From NCBI GenBank assembly GCA_039707655.1, contig CM077676.1:187236936-187300935 (forward strand): DNA of 64,000 nucleotides, given 5' to 3'. Below the pieces are notes generated by a model. It was not told the origin of the DNA, ran no database searches, and saw only the letters and a program-made list of their open reading frames with translations. The number at the start of each line of letters is the position of its first letter. Positions within the stretch are counted from its first letter, which is position 1. This document shows positions 39,766-51,011 of the stretch, one piece after another. The position numbers and the translations under genes are program-made. The DNA comes from Elymus sibiricus. Taxonomy: Eukaryota; Streptophyta; Magnoliopsida; Poales; Poaceae.

Positions 39766-40168
39766 CTTGACAAACATGTCAAGGTCAGTGTAGGATGCAA
39801 GGGCGCTCGCGCGGGTGGCGATGGCCTCCATAAGCGGTTCCTGGTCCGCCTCGGCCCGTCGGGTGGCCAACTGATCCAACTCCATGCCGGAGTACCACGA
39901 CATCATGAAGCCCAACGCCATCTGGGCGCCGGCCCGGGCCGCGGAGGCCTTCCACGCATCCACACGCTCCGGGGCCGCCTCGAGCCACCTGGCAACCCAG
40001 AGAGTGGTGTTGGGCATAACCGCACCGGGCCAGAGGGCCCACACCAACTTCAAGCCGGCTGCCCGGAACCGGCTGAAAAAGCGGCCGAGCAGCGACACCC
40101 GGACGTCAGCGGCAAGGATGACCTCCCGCACATCCCAGGCGGCGTCCTCCTCAATGGCATGGCCCTGG
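39766..40168 (-). pseudogene. C-terminal part of gypsy-type transposon gene
   Basis: Frame with MREVILAADVRVSLLGRFFS, then an Ala/Arg/Trp-rich helical region and ASYTDLDMFVK, cut within the coding sequence by the CACTA terminus. The rest of this gene lies at 60253-63298; Gypsy copy 2 separates the two parts. The helical repeats resemble the C-terminal half of the large, uncharacterised proteins found with the putative gypsy-type transposon domain in Triticeae. Confidence 0.6.
40164..40168. other. Target-site duplication CCTGG (left) of Gypsy copy 2
   Basis: Matches 60253-60257 exactly. Confidence 0.9.
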
Positions 40169-41901
40169 TGTGGCAGCCCGGCTCAAAGGACCGGTTTACC
40201 CTGTGTTCCCAACCCAGAGATCATGTCTTCTGGAAACGCACAACAACTTGGAACAGAACAAAACTGATCTTTATTAATATGGTACAAGTACAAGCTTGGA
40301 TATTACAAAGGATAGTGAGGCCAGGAGCACTACTCGTGCTATGACAGTATCTACATTATTTATGAAACATCTCAAGGGCCTCAATACTAGTGGAAATACT
40401 ACGGCGTAGCGGAACATCGGGTGAGGCACTCCATCCCATAGGGACACTGCTGGGACACAACCTAGTTAGCGTAGCATGAACCATCAGAATCTCCATCCTC
40501 AGCTTCTCCTGCATCTGGCATGATATGCCAGGTGGGTACTTGGAATGTACTCGCAAGCTCACAGCAACCAAAATAGTGTAGCAAACAACAGCATGGCAAT
40601 GACTAGATTAAATGTTCAGGAACCAGGCATGCTTTAAGATGCTCACTTACTGTTGCCAACCTACTCTCCTCCGGGTTCACACCATATGATCCCCGGAATA
40701 CTCGTGATTCAAACATCACATCTGATCTTAAGACAAGTCCTTCCATCATTATTACTGTTGACCATACAGTGTGACCTAGTGCAGACTGTGTCCAATACCG
40801 TGGACGCGGCTATTCGAATAGATTCTTACACTCTGCAGAGGTTGCGCACTTTACCCACACCATGGACATTCGTCCATTGAAACTTGCCTAACCCGCGACC
40901 CTTCTATCGTACCACCGACAATCATTCCCCTTCCGGGTCATGCCCTGGGTGGCCCCTGTGTCACTCCTGACACCTGCCACCGTCGTGGCCAAACTAAACT
41001 GTCCCAAACGGGGACGCCGGCAAATAACTGAACTTGGGCTCACAAGGTTATCGTCGTCTACCTGATCAGGGCAACACGCATGCATAACCTTCCCTCTTTG
41101 GTGGTACCGGTAAAAGAGCACGAGGTTAGACCAAGTCAAGGCCGTCCCACTCCGGCAGATGTGGCTGCACGGGTAAGTCCGGGTCGGTGGCACTTGATCA
41201 ACCATCAAGTTTAGATTTTAGTGAATATGCATCAGACAAAATTATCCTATCATACTTGCTAGTGTATGCCATGCCATTAAAAAATATGAGCTAAGTCATT
41301 TTTATCCTTTATTAAACTAATGCAAAAAGAATTCAACATAGAGCCAACACTATTGTAATGCCTTATGCAATGGATGATGTGGCTTGCCTTGCTCAAGTGG
41401 GGTGTCAACAAACTCCTGGTCTTCAACACCAAAGTAATTTTCCTCTAAAAATATTTTTAAATGGCAAAAGAAAATGTCACATAAAAAATTTCTATTGACC
41501 AAAAATTCTGTGAATTTTGGAAAAAACCCAAATTTTGCCAGAAAATAAAGGGGCTCAAGACAAAACTACTGCAAAAAGAATCAATTGATTTGGACTTGTG
41601 GTTTAAAATTTAGAGCTGGTCAAAGTTCTGGTCAAAATTCTGGAATTTAAATAGAAAAAGAAAAACTTCCAGCAGGCCACGTCGAAGGCGTAAACCCGGA
41701 GTACGCTTCCACTAGCGTACCGTTTCGGGCGCGGCAGAGTCGCTGACGGGTGGGGCCCAGCTGTCTGATTTAAAAGAAAAAGAGGGGACAGAGAGAAGGT
41801 GGCTCACCGACGGTGGTCGCCGGCGATGGAGACGGCGGCAAGGTCATGAGACGGCGGGGACGGATCGAGCAGACGACAGCGGTTCTCCCCGTACCCATGG
41901 C

Positions 41902-43472
41902 TGATACGTCTCCAACGTATCTATAATTTTTTATTGTTCCATGCTGTTATATTATCAATCTCGGATGTTTTTATATACATTTACAGCAATTATATATCAT
42001 TTTTTGGGACTAACCTATTAACTTAGTGCCCAGTGCCAGTTGTTGTTTTCTACCTGCTTTTGGTTTTACAGAATATCAATACCAAACAAAGTCCAAATGC
42101 CATGAAACTTTTTGGATATTTTTTTCTGGACATAACCAACACTAGAAGCTTCGGGAGAAGGCCAAAAGCCCCAGGAGGTGGCCACGAGCTACCAGGGCAC
42201 GCCTGGGGGGGGCAGGCGCGCCCTGGTGCCTCATGGGCCCACCTCTGCCTCTTTTGACCTAATTCCACCACTATAAATTCCCAAAAATCGGGAAACCAAC
42301 AGGGAGTCCATGAAATACTTTTTCCGCCGCCGCAAGCTTCTGTTCTCGAGAGATCCCATCTGGGGACCTTTTCCGGCACTCCGCCGGAGGGGGAATCGAT
42401 CACGGAGGGGCTCTACATCAACCTTGCTGCCCTTCCGATGACGCATGAGTAGTTTACCACAGACCTTCGGGTCCATAGTTAGTAGCTAGATGGCTTCTTC
42501 TCTCTTTTTGATCTTCAATACAATGTTCTCCTCGATGTTCTTGGAGTTCTATCCGATGTAATCACTTTTTGCGGTGTGTTTGTTGGGATCCGATGAATTG
42601 TGAGTTTATGATCAGATTATCCATGAATATTATTTGAGTCCTCTCTGATCTCTTTTATGCATGATTGTTATAGCTTCGTATTTCTTCTCTGATCTATTGA
42701 TTTGGTTTGGCCAACTAGATTGATTTATCTTGCCATGGGAATAGGTGCTTGGTAATGGGTTCGATCTTGCGGTGCTCAATCCCAGTGACAAAAAGGGACA
42801 TGACACGTATGTATCATTGCTATTAAGGGTAAAAAGATGGGGTTTATTCAGGCGTGAGTTTACTTTGTCTACATCATGTCATCGTTCTTAAGGCGTTACT
42901 CCGTTCTTTATGGACTTAATACACTAGATGCATGCTGGATAGCGGTCGATGTGTGGAGTAATAGTAGTAGATGCAGGCAGGAGTCGGTTTACTTGTCTCG
43001 GACGTGATGCCTATATACATGATCATTGCCTTGGATATCATCATGATTATTTGCTTTTCTATCAATTGCCCAGTAGTAATTTGTCTACCCACCGTATGCT
43101 ATTTTCTTGAGAGAAGCCTCTAGTGAAAACTATGGCCCCCGGGTCTATCTAAATCATATATTAAAAACCCTAAAAATACTTGCTACACTTTTTATTTTAT
43201 TTATTTTATTTTGTATTTTTGTTTCAATCTATCTATCTATCTATCACCATACAATTTAATCTTGCAATTGACCGCCGAGGGATTGACAACTCCTCGTTTG
43301 CGTTGGGTGCAAGGATTTGTTGTTTGTGTGTAGGTACTGCTAACGAGGTGTTGCGTGGTTCTCCTACTGGATTGATAACCTTGGTTTCATAACTAAGGGA
43401 AATACTTACCTCTACTGTGCTGCATCATCCCTTCCTCTTCGGGGAAAATACCAACGCAAGCTACAAGTAGCA
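41902..43472 (+). repeat. 5' LTR of nested non-autonomous element
   Basis: Contains TATAAAT at 42272-42278, about 370 bases after the LTR start, and a TCTA microsatellite near 43230, close to an ACAATTTAATCTTGC segment also present in the 3' LTR. Confidence 0.9.
42272..42278 (+). promoter_or_regulatory. TATA box, nested element 5' LTR
   Basis: ACCACTATAAATTCCC; conserved in the 3' LTR at 47402-47408. Confidence 0.6.
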
Positions 43473-43483
43473 GGAAGAATTTC

Positions 43484-43500
43484 TGGCGCCGTTGCCGGGA
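43484..43500 (+). other. Primer binding site, tRNA-Asp type
   Basis: TGGCGCCGTTGCCGGGA, eleven bases after the LTR; complementary to the plant tRNA-Asp 3' end except for one short gap in the G run. Confidence 0.7.
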
Positions 43501-43716
43501 AGACATCATCAACATCTATCAAGTACCTTTGCATAAACTCTCATCTCCTTGCATTTATTTTATTTGCCTCTCGTTTTCATCTCCCCCACTTCTAAAAAGT
43601 TTTTACAAAAATACAAAAATATTTTCCGTTTGCCTTTTTGCTTGTTTGCTATCTTTGCTTGTGTTGCCATGTGCCTTCTATTTGCTTGCATCTTCGCTTG
43701 CTAAAAATCTATTAAT

Positions 43717-44558
43717 ATGGATCCTCATCCACTTGCTAATCTTTTCAAAAGACCCAATTATGATGAACCAATTGCTAGTGAGTTGAGTGCACTTGGTTTC
43801 CACTATGAAGTTTTGCTTGAAAATCATGAATCTGAAAATTGTGATGAAGTGCTGAAAGAAGAAATTTATAAAGTGAGTCATGATAGGTCCTTCAATGAAA
43901 AGCATGATTACAATGATGTTATTATAAATTCTATTAGTGTCAATTGTGCTAATGATATGCAAAACCACGAGCTTGGGGATGATAATTTTGTCATGTCCAC
44001 TACTTATTGCAATGATCATGATTGGGGTGATAATGCTTTTTATGATCTTGAAAATTTATTTAAGCATCATGATGAATATGTTATTGATGATAAAATTTGC
44101 AATACTATTAAAAGTGGGTTGGAAGAGCGTCAACTTTAGTTGATGATAATCCCACTATTTTGGAAGAGTGTCAACTTTGCATGCATGTGGATCATGTAGA
44201 GAATATGTTATGTGATAGCTATATTGTTGAATTTGATTATGATCCTACATGTAATTATTATGAGAGAGGAAAATATGGTTGTAGAAATTTTCATGTTACT
44301 AAATTACCTCTCGTTATGTTGAGATTGTCGATGTTTTATTCTTCTCCCATGCATATGCTAGATATTTCTTGTCTTGACAATTTGTTTGCCTATAAAATGC
44401 TTATGCATAGGAAGTATGTTAGACTTAAATGTGTTTTTCACATGCTACATGATGCTCTCTTGGTGTTTCTATTATTATCTCTCATGAGAGCATCATTGAA
44501 ATTTCAAGCCTATCTTAATGGCTATAAAGAAAGAGCTTGTTGGGAGACAATCCAATGA
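43717..44558 (+). pseudogene. Acidic protein of non-autonomous LTR element, frameshifted
   Basis: Begins MDPHPLANLFKRPNYDEPIA and is rich in Asp, Asn, Glu and His. The first frame stops at 44137. The rest (NPTILEECQLCMHVDHVENM to LNGYKERACWETIQ) continues in another frame, so a one-base shift lies near 44125. The second half has a hydrophobic stretch (MLHDALLVFLLLSLMRASL). It is related to the truncated ORF at 19876-20243. No enzymatic motif is visible; function unknown. Confidence 0.6.
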
Positions 44559-47028
44559 ATAAAATAAATTTTTACTTTTTGTTTCTGTTATTGTGTGTTT
44601 TCACAATTATGGTACTGTTAAGATTGTGTTTTTGTGCTTTTAATTAGTGTTTGTGGCAAGTAAAGCCTTTAGGATGATTTGGAAGATAGTATAATTGATG
44701 TTGTATGAAAAACAGAAAGTTTTGCGTCCAGTGCTGGAATTTTGGTTCTGTACTGGAGTGTCAGAAAAATCTGAAATTTTTACACGGTATTGGTATATTA
44801 ATTTCACACGTTTTCCTAATTTTTCAGAATTTTTGGAGTTACAGAAGTATGGCTTTTAAATAGATTGCTACAGACTGTTCTGTTTTTGACAGATTCTGTT
44901 TTTGATGTGTTGCTTGCTTGTTTTGATGAAACTATGGATTGTATCAGGGGGTATAAGCCATGGAGAAGTTAGAATACAGTAGGTATAATGCAAAAATAAA
45001 ATATGAATGGGTTTGCAACAGTACTTAAAGTAGTGATTTGTTTTGTTATACTAACGGATCTCACGAAGGTTTTGTTGCGTTTTGTGTGATTGAAGTTTTC
45101 AAGTTTTGGGTGAGATCACGATGGATGAAGGAATAAGGAGTGGCACGAGCCTAAGCTTGGGGATGCCCATGGCACCCCAAGGTAATATTCAAGGAAGACT
45201 CAAGCGTCTAAGCTTGGGGATGCCCCGGAAGGCATCCCCACTTTCTTCTACCAACCATCGGTAATTTTACTTGGAGCTATATTTTTATTCGTCACATGAT
45301 ATGTGTTTTACTTGGAGCGTCTTGTATTATATGAGTCTTTGCTTTGTTTTCTTTTTAGTTTGTCACAATAATCCTTGCTGAACACACCTATTTTGAGAGA
45401 GCCACACGTTCATCATAATTTGTTAGAATACTCTATGTGCTTCACTTAAATTTTTTGAGCTAGGCAGTTGCTCTAGTGCTTCACTTAAATCTTTTTGAGC
45501 ACGGTGGTGGCTATATTTTGAAGAAATGAACTCTCATGCTTCACTTATATTATTTTGAGAGTTGACAAGATTAAAATTTTGAAGAAATAAACTCTCATGC
45601 TTCACTTATATTATTTTGAGAGTTGATAAGATTGAAATTTTGAAAAAATATTTGCACTCTCATGCTTCACTTAAATCTTTTTGAGAGTTGATGATCGTAA
45701 TGGTAATTTGCACAAGATATGAATTTGGTCCGAAAGTGATGAATATTCAAGAGGGATATAATAAAAACTTTCATATAGATCATTGGATATGATAAGTGTG
45801 ATTCCTTGCAATAGTTTTGCGATATGGAGATGATGATATGTGAGTCATGTTTGTGAGTAATTGTGATTTAGTAAGAATATTAGTGTTAAGGTTTGTGATT
45901 CCCTATGCATGCACATCAAGTCAATAGTTATGCAAAGAAATTATATCCTACTTATGATGCATTATTCGGTGTTAGTTATGTTCAATGCATGTTTATGACC
46001 GTTTTCGCTTTTTGGTTGGTCGCTTCTCAATCTATTTCCTAGCCTTCATTTGTACTAAGCGAAAATACTGCTTGTGCATCCAAACTCCTTAAACCCAAGT
46101 TGTGTCAAATGAATCCACCATATCTACCTATATGCGGTATTTCCATGCCGTTCCAAGTAAATTTGCGTGTGCCAACATTAATTTTCAAAATAATTTTTCT
46201 GTTTTGTGTGCCCGTACCGCTCATGAAGCGGAAGGGAATGGCCAATATTTTCCATGCTAGGTGGGTTATTCTCACGATGAGTGTTTATTCACTTGTCATT
46301 GCACGAGAGTGTGGCAGGTAATAGGGATGCCCAGTCCCGAAATGAATTGAAATGAAAAAAATTATATGACGATAATAACAAATTCCTTGGAAAGTGTTGG
46401 TATGAAGGGCACCCGTGGATACGGCTAGCCATGGATTGTGAAAGAATGGTGGAAAAGGAATAAACTTTATTTTCTGTTTGGGAACCGCCTATAATGTATC
46501 TAGCATGGAAGATATTGGGAATTCTCTTTCATTTTCGTTGACAGGAAAAGCATGCCTCCCAAATTTTTTATCTCTCTAATTTAAGCCTTGAGCTCTGGCA
46601 CATTAGCAAATCTCTGCTTCCCTCTGCGAAGGGCCAATCTATTTACTTTTATGCAATTTTTATTTTTATTTGAGTCTCCATCTTCTCTTATAAAGCACCA
46701 ACTAGAGAGCACTATTGTCATACTTGTGCATTGGATGTAGCTAATATGGAGTGTGTTTCATGAATGGATCAATGATTGAGCATAATGGGCTAGGGATAAC
46801 TTTCTTTAGCGTTGATATTTTGAAAGACACGGTTGCTTGTTAGTATGCTTGAGTACTTATATCTTCAGGTCAAAATATAGACTATTGCTTTGAATCATTC
46901 AAGTCCATGTGTCCATACTATAAAAGAAAAGAATATATGATGAATATGATAGGCAGCATTCCACATCAATAATTCCGTTTTTATCATTTACCTACTCGAG
47001 GACGAGCAGATATTAAGCTTGGGGATGC
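44559..47028 (+). other. Non-coding 3' internal region of nested element
   Basis: AT-rich with no supported gene. Two copies of GCTTGGGGATGCC lie at 45154-45230, and there are four near-repeats of ACTCTCATGCTTCACTTA (45520-45690). The last bases, GCTTGGGGATGC, precede the 3' LTR and probably act as the purine tract. Confidence 0.6.
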
Positions 47029-48584
47029 TGATACGTCTCCAACGTATCTATAATTTTTGATTGTTCCATGCTATTATATTATCAATCTTGGATGTTTTTA
47101 TATAAATTTACAGCAATTATATATCATTTTTTGGTACTAACCTATTAACTTAGTGCCCAGTGCCAGTTGCTGTTTTCTGCCTGTTTTTGGTTTTACAGAA
47201 TATCAATACCAAACGAAGTCGAAATGCCATGAAACTTTTTGGAGATTTTTTTCTGGACATAACCAACACTAGAAGCTTCGGGAGAAGGCCAGAAGCCCCA
47301 GGAGGTGGCCACGAGCCACCAGGGCACATCTGGGGGGGGGGGCAGGCGCGCCCTGGTGCCTTGTGGGCCCACCTCTACCTCTTTTGACCTAATTCCACCA
47401 CTATAAATTCCCAAAGATCGGGAAACCAGCAGGGAGTCCACGAAATACTTTTTCCGCCGCCGCAAGCTTCTGTTCTTGAGAGATCCCATCTGGGGGCCTT
47501 TTCCGGCACTCCACAGGAGGGGGAATCGATCACGGAGGGGCTCTACATCAACCTTGCTGCACTTCCGATGATGCGTGAGTAGTTTACCACAGACCTTTGG
47601 GTCCATAGTTAGTAGCTAGATGGCTTCTTCTCTCTTTTTGATCTTCAATACAATGTTCCCCTCGATGTTCTTGGAGTTCTATCCGATGTAATCACTTTTT
47701 GCGGTGTGTTTGTTGGGATCCGATGAATTGTGAGTTTATGATCAGATTATCCATGAATATTATTTGAGTCTTCTCTGATCTCTTTTATGCATGATTGTTA
47801 TAGCTTCGTATTTCTTCTCCGATCTATTGATTTGGTTTGGCCAACTAGATTGATTTATCTTGCCATGGGAAGAGGTGCTTTGTAATGGGTTCGATCTTGC
47901 GGTGCTCAATCCTAGTGACAGAAAGGGACATGACACGTATGTATCATTGCTATTAAGGGTAAAAAGATGGGGTTTATTCATGCGTGAGTTTACTTTGTCT
48001 ACATCATGTCATCGTTCTTAAGGCGTTACTCCGTTCTTTATGGACTTAATACACTAGATGCATGCTGGATAGCGGTCGATGTGTGGAGTAATAGTAGTAG
48101 ATGTAGGTAGGAGTTGGTCTACTTGTCTCGGACGTGATGCCTATATACATGATCATTGCCTTGGATATCGTCATGATTATTTGCTTTTCTATCAATTGCC
48201 CAACGGTAATTTGTCTACCCACCGTATGCTATTTTCTTGAGAGAAGCCTCTAGTGAAAACTATGGCCCCCGGGTCTATCTAAATCATATATTAAAAACCC
48301 TAAAAATACTTGCTGCACTTTTTATTTTGTATTTTTGTTTCAATCTATCTATCTATAACCATACAATTTAATTTTGCAATTGACCGCCGAGGGATTGACA
48401 AACCCTCGTTTGCGTTGGTTGCAAGGATTTGTTGTTTGTGTGCAGGTACTGCTAACGAAGTGTTGCGTGGTTCTCCTACTGGATTGATAACCTTGGTTTC
48501 ATAACTGAGGGAAATACTTACCTCTACTGTGCTGCATCATCCCTTCCTCTTCGAGGAAAATACCAACGCAAGCTACAAGTAGCA
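47029..48584 (+). repeat. 3' LTR of nested non-autonomous element
   Basis: Matches the 5' LTR closely with scattered substitutions and short indels. Confidence 0.9.
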
Positions 48585-49482
48585 GTGGCTTCTCCGGAGA
48601 CGGCCTAACGGCGTCGCCCCCTTCGTTTCCGGCGGTGGTTGGCTGCGGTGGTCGTCGGAAACGGTGAGTCCGGCAGTGTCTCGGCCAGGGAAGGGGTCAG
48701 GGAGGGCCAGGGAAGTGCACTGAGCTCGAAGATGGGGTCGGGAGAGGCTGGGGTTGGTAGGAGCTGGTGGGGGGCGAAGCTAGCTCGGCGGTAGAACACT
48801 GGCGAGATGCGAGGCCAGAGGGCCTCCCGGCCTTGGCTCGGCGAGCTGGGGCTCGATTGGAGGTGGATGGAGTGTGGTGAGGAGCTGGGATGAGCCGGGC
48901 GGTTCTTTTTAGGCGGGGAGAGGTAGACTGTGGCCGCAAGCCGCCATGGCTTTGCTGGCGGAGCAAGGACGGCGAGCTGGCCATCGCGGAGCGGCCGAGG
49001 TGACGGCGGAGGTCAGTGGAGTTAATACGACACGATAGCTTGACGGGAGGAAGAGGACAGCCAGCGCGGCCACAGTAGCTGCACGGGCGCAACAGTGCGG
49101 CGCTCGGTGGCGGCCGGCAAGGGAGAGGGTTCTGGAGGGGGTACGTGGGTGGCGGTGATGATGTCGGCACGACCAGACAAGGTACGGCGATGCGGGATGG
49201 CCGGAGTGGTCGCGTCCGACATGGTCGGCGCGCAGAGCGCGACTTTGGCCGTGCTAGCCTCGTGGTCACCATGTGCACTGGCACCTGCAGGCCACGCAAG
49301 CCTGTCAAACCTTGTCCATTGTGCCAATCTGAGCTCAAATAGGTGCCCTAGGGCATGGATAGGGCTAGGGATGGCTCAAACTGCCCGAGCTCATCCAAAA
49401 CAGCCTCTGGCTAGGATCTTGGGGAGGTTCCAGAGAGAATATGACTTGGAGGTTAAGCTAGAAGATTTGTCTGGGGTGTTCT

Positions 49483-50381
49483 TGTCGGAGTTGGGGCTCC
49501 GGGGACCCAAAGGTTCGAACACTGGGGTGAGCTCGTTCCTACCACCTCGTCCCCTACAACGGCTAAGCTATGGTGAAAATATGGCGGGAGCGCGCTAGCG
49601 GGGGCAAGCCACGGACTCAGCGGTTTACCCAGGTTTGGGCCACCTTGCGGTGTAAAACCCTGCTCCTGCTTGGTTGGGATTGCTCCGGTGTGTGAGAGTA
49701 CAAGGCTGGGGATGATGGGAACAAGAGCCGATCAGATCCCCTCTACAATGGTAGCTCAGCCCCTTTATACCTGCCTTGGTCCTCTTCCCCCAAAAACTAG
49801 GCGGGAAGGGTTGCCACACTTGGCGGGTTTTGAAAGGGGACATGTGCTCAGGCTATCCTGACTAAAGGTGGTCTTCGCCTGCAAAAGCATGATCCATGAC
49901 GCGCCGGTGGGCTCGGTGATGACCTCCGCCCTGCGCGCCCGCCGTCTTGGTCTTCTTTCATCGATCGGGCAACCTTTGGGGTTGCTTTGGGAAGTGGACT
50001 ACTGGCATGGCTCCCTTAGCACAAATGGGGAAGCCCTCTTCATCCTCGCCTGCTGGCACGGCCTCTGCCGCCGTTCGTCACCGCGCGCGTCTCCCACGTG
50101 ATGGGCACGAGACCGCGTGACAGGACCGAACAGCCCTTGTCTTGAGCACCTTCGGGAGGAAACATCGGGTGGCCACCTCGGGAGACCGCCTCGCGAGGCT
50201 GCTGTCAAAGATGCCAAGCCTTGCTCGCCGCTTCCTGAGGAGGGGTCCTCGGGAGGCCAGGGCCTCATGAGGGGTCTTGGTGAAATGCTTGGTAGTGACC
50301 GCCTGCTGGGTCCACGCCAGGCGTTGCGCCCTGGGCCAAAGGCAGACGGGCTTGGATACCCTGGGTTCCATGGGCCCGACA
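49483..50381 (-). mobile_element. Solo LTR nested in the Gypsy copy 2 LTR
   Basis: 899 bases from TGTCGGAGTTGG to GGGCCCGACA. TATA-like GGTATAAAGGGG on the minus strand (near 49760-49775) sets orientation. Flanks are GTTCT (49478-49482) and CTTCT (50382-50386), one mismatch; the sister LTR near 59475 is uninterrupted at this site. Open frames inside are Ala/Arg/Pro-rich and not gene-like. Confidence 0.83.
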
Positions 50382-51011
50382 CTTCTAGGTAGGAAGGACA
50401 ACCTTCTAGCAAGAGTGGAGAAATTTTCAACAAGTTTTGAACATGGTTCATGTACAAACCACATTCTAGTCCAGAAGCTTGCTGATGATGTTGCACTGAC
50501 ATAGATTGGCTCCTGATGATGAAATTTGGTATTGAGAGATTATTTGGTGGTGGAAAGATGCTATAAAAGTTTCAGAGCCAATGGACACTTCTAGCTGGTA
50601 CTTCCTTCACAAACGTTTGAAATGGCCAGAAGCTTGTCAGAATATTTTTGCTGAAAAATTGAACTGGGCTAAGACATATTTTTGGATATTGTGGAAAGAT
50701 ATAGCCCCAAGTATCTCAGGGATTAATTTGGGAATTTTCTAAGTCATGGAGATATAGGTTGCTTCACAAAGGCCAACTCTGTCCAGAAGATAAAAGGAAT
50801 TTTCTGGACAAAATATTGTACTGGACAATGGAATATTTTTGGGTATTCTGGGAGTAGATGATGTCAAGACGGTGTGGTATTAATTTGAGATTTTTTTGAT
50901 CAACAGAGCTATAGGTTGTTTCACAACAAAGCCAAGGCATTTTCAAAGGAGAAAATGAATTTTGTTGAAAGAATAAAAATTAGGGTTTGGTCCAGCAGGG
51001 TTTTGGAGAGA

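Larger units (their letters stand above)
41902..48584 (+). mobile_element. Complete non-autonomous LTR retrotransposon nested in the LTR
   Basis: LTRs of 1571 and 1556 bases, both starting TGATACGTCTCCAACGTATC and ending TACAAGTAGCA. The target duplication is ATGGC (41897-41901) and GTGGC (48585-48589), one mismatch. The uninterrupted sister LTR reads CGCGGC at this place. The internal region has a TGGCGCC-type primer site and one broken ORF, with no RT or integrase. Confidence 0.9.

Noticed and set aside
48697..49338. 213-residue Pro/Ser/Arg-rich frame on the minus strand
   Set aside because: It lies in the Gypsy LTR and has a partly broken relative at 58661-59333 in the sister LTR; it is not conserved as a protein.
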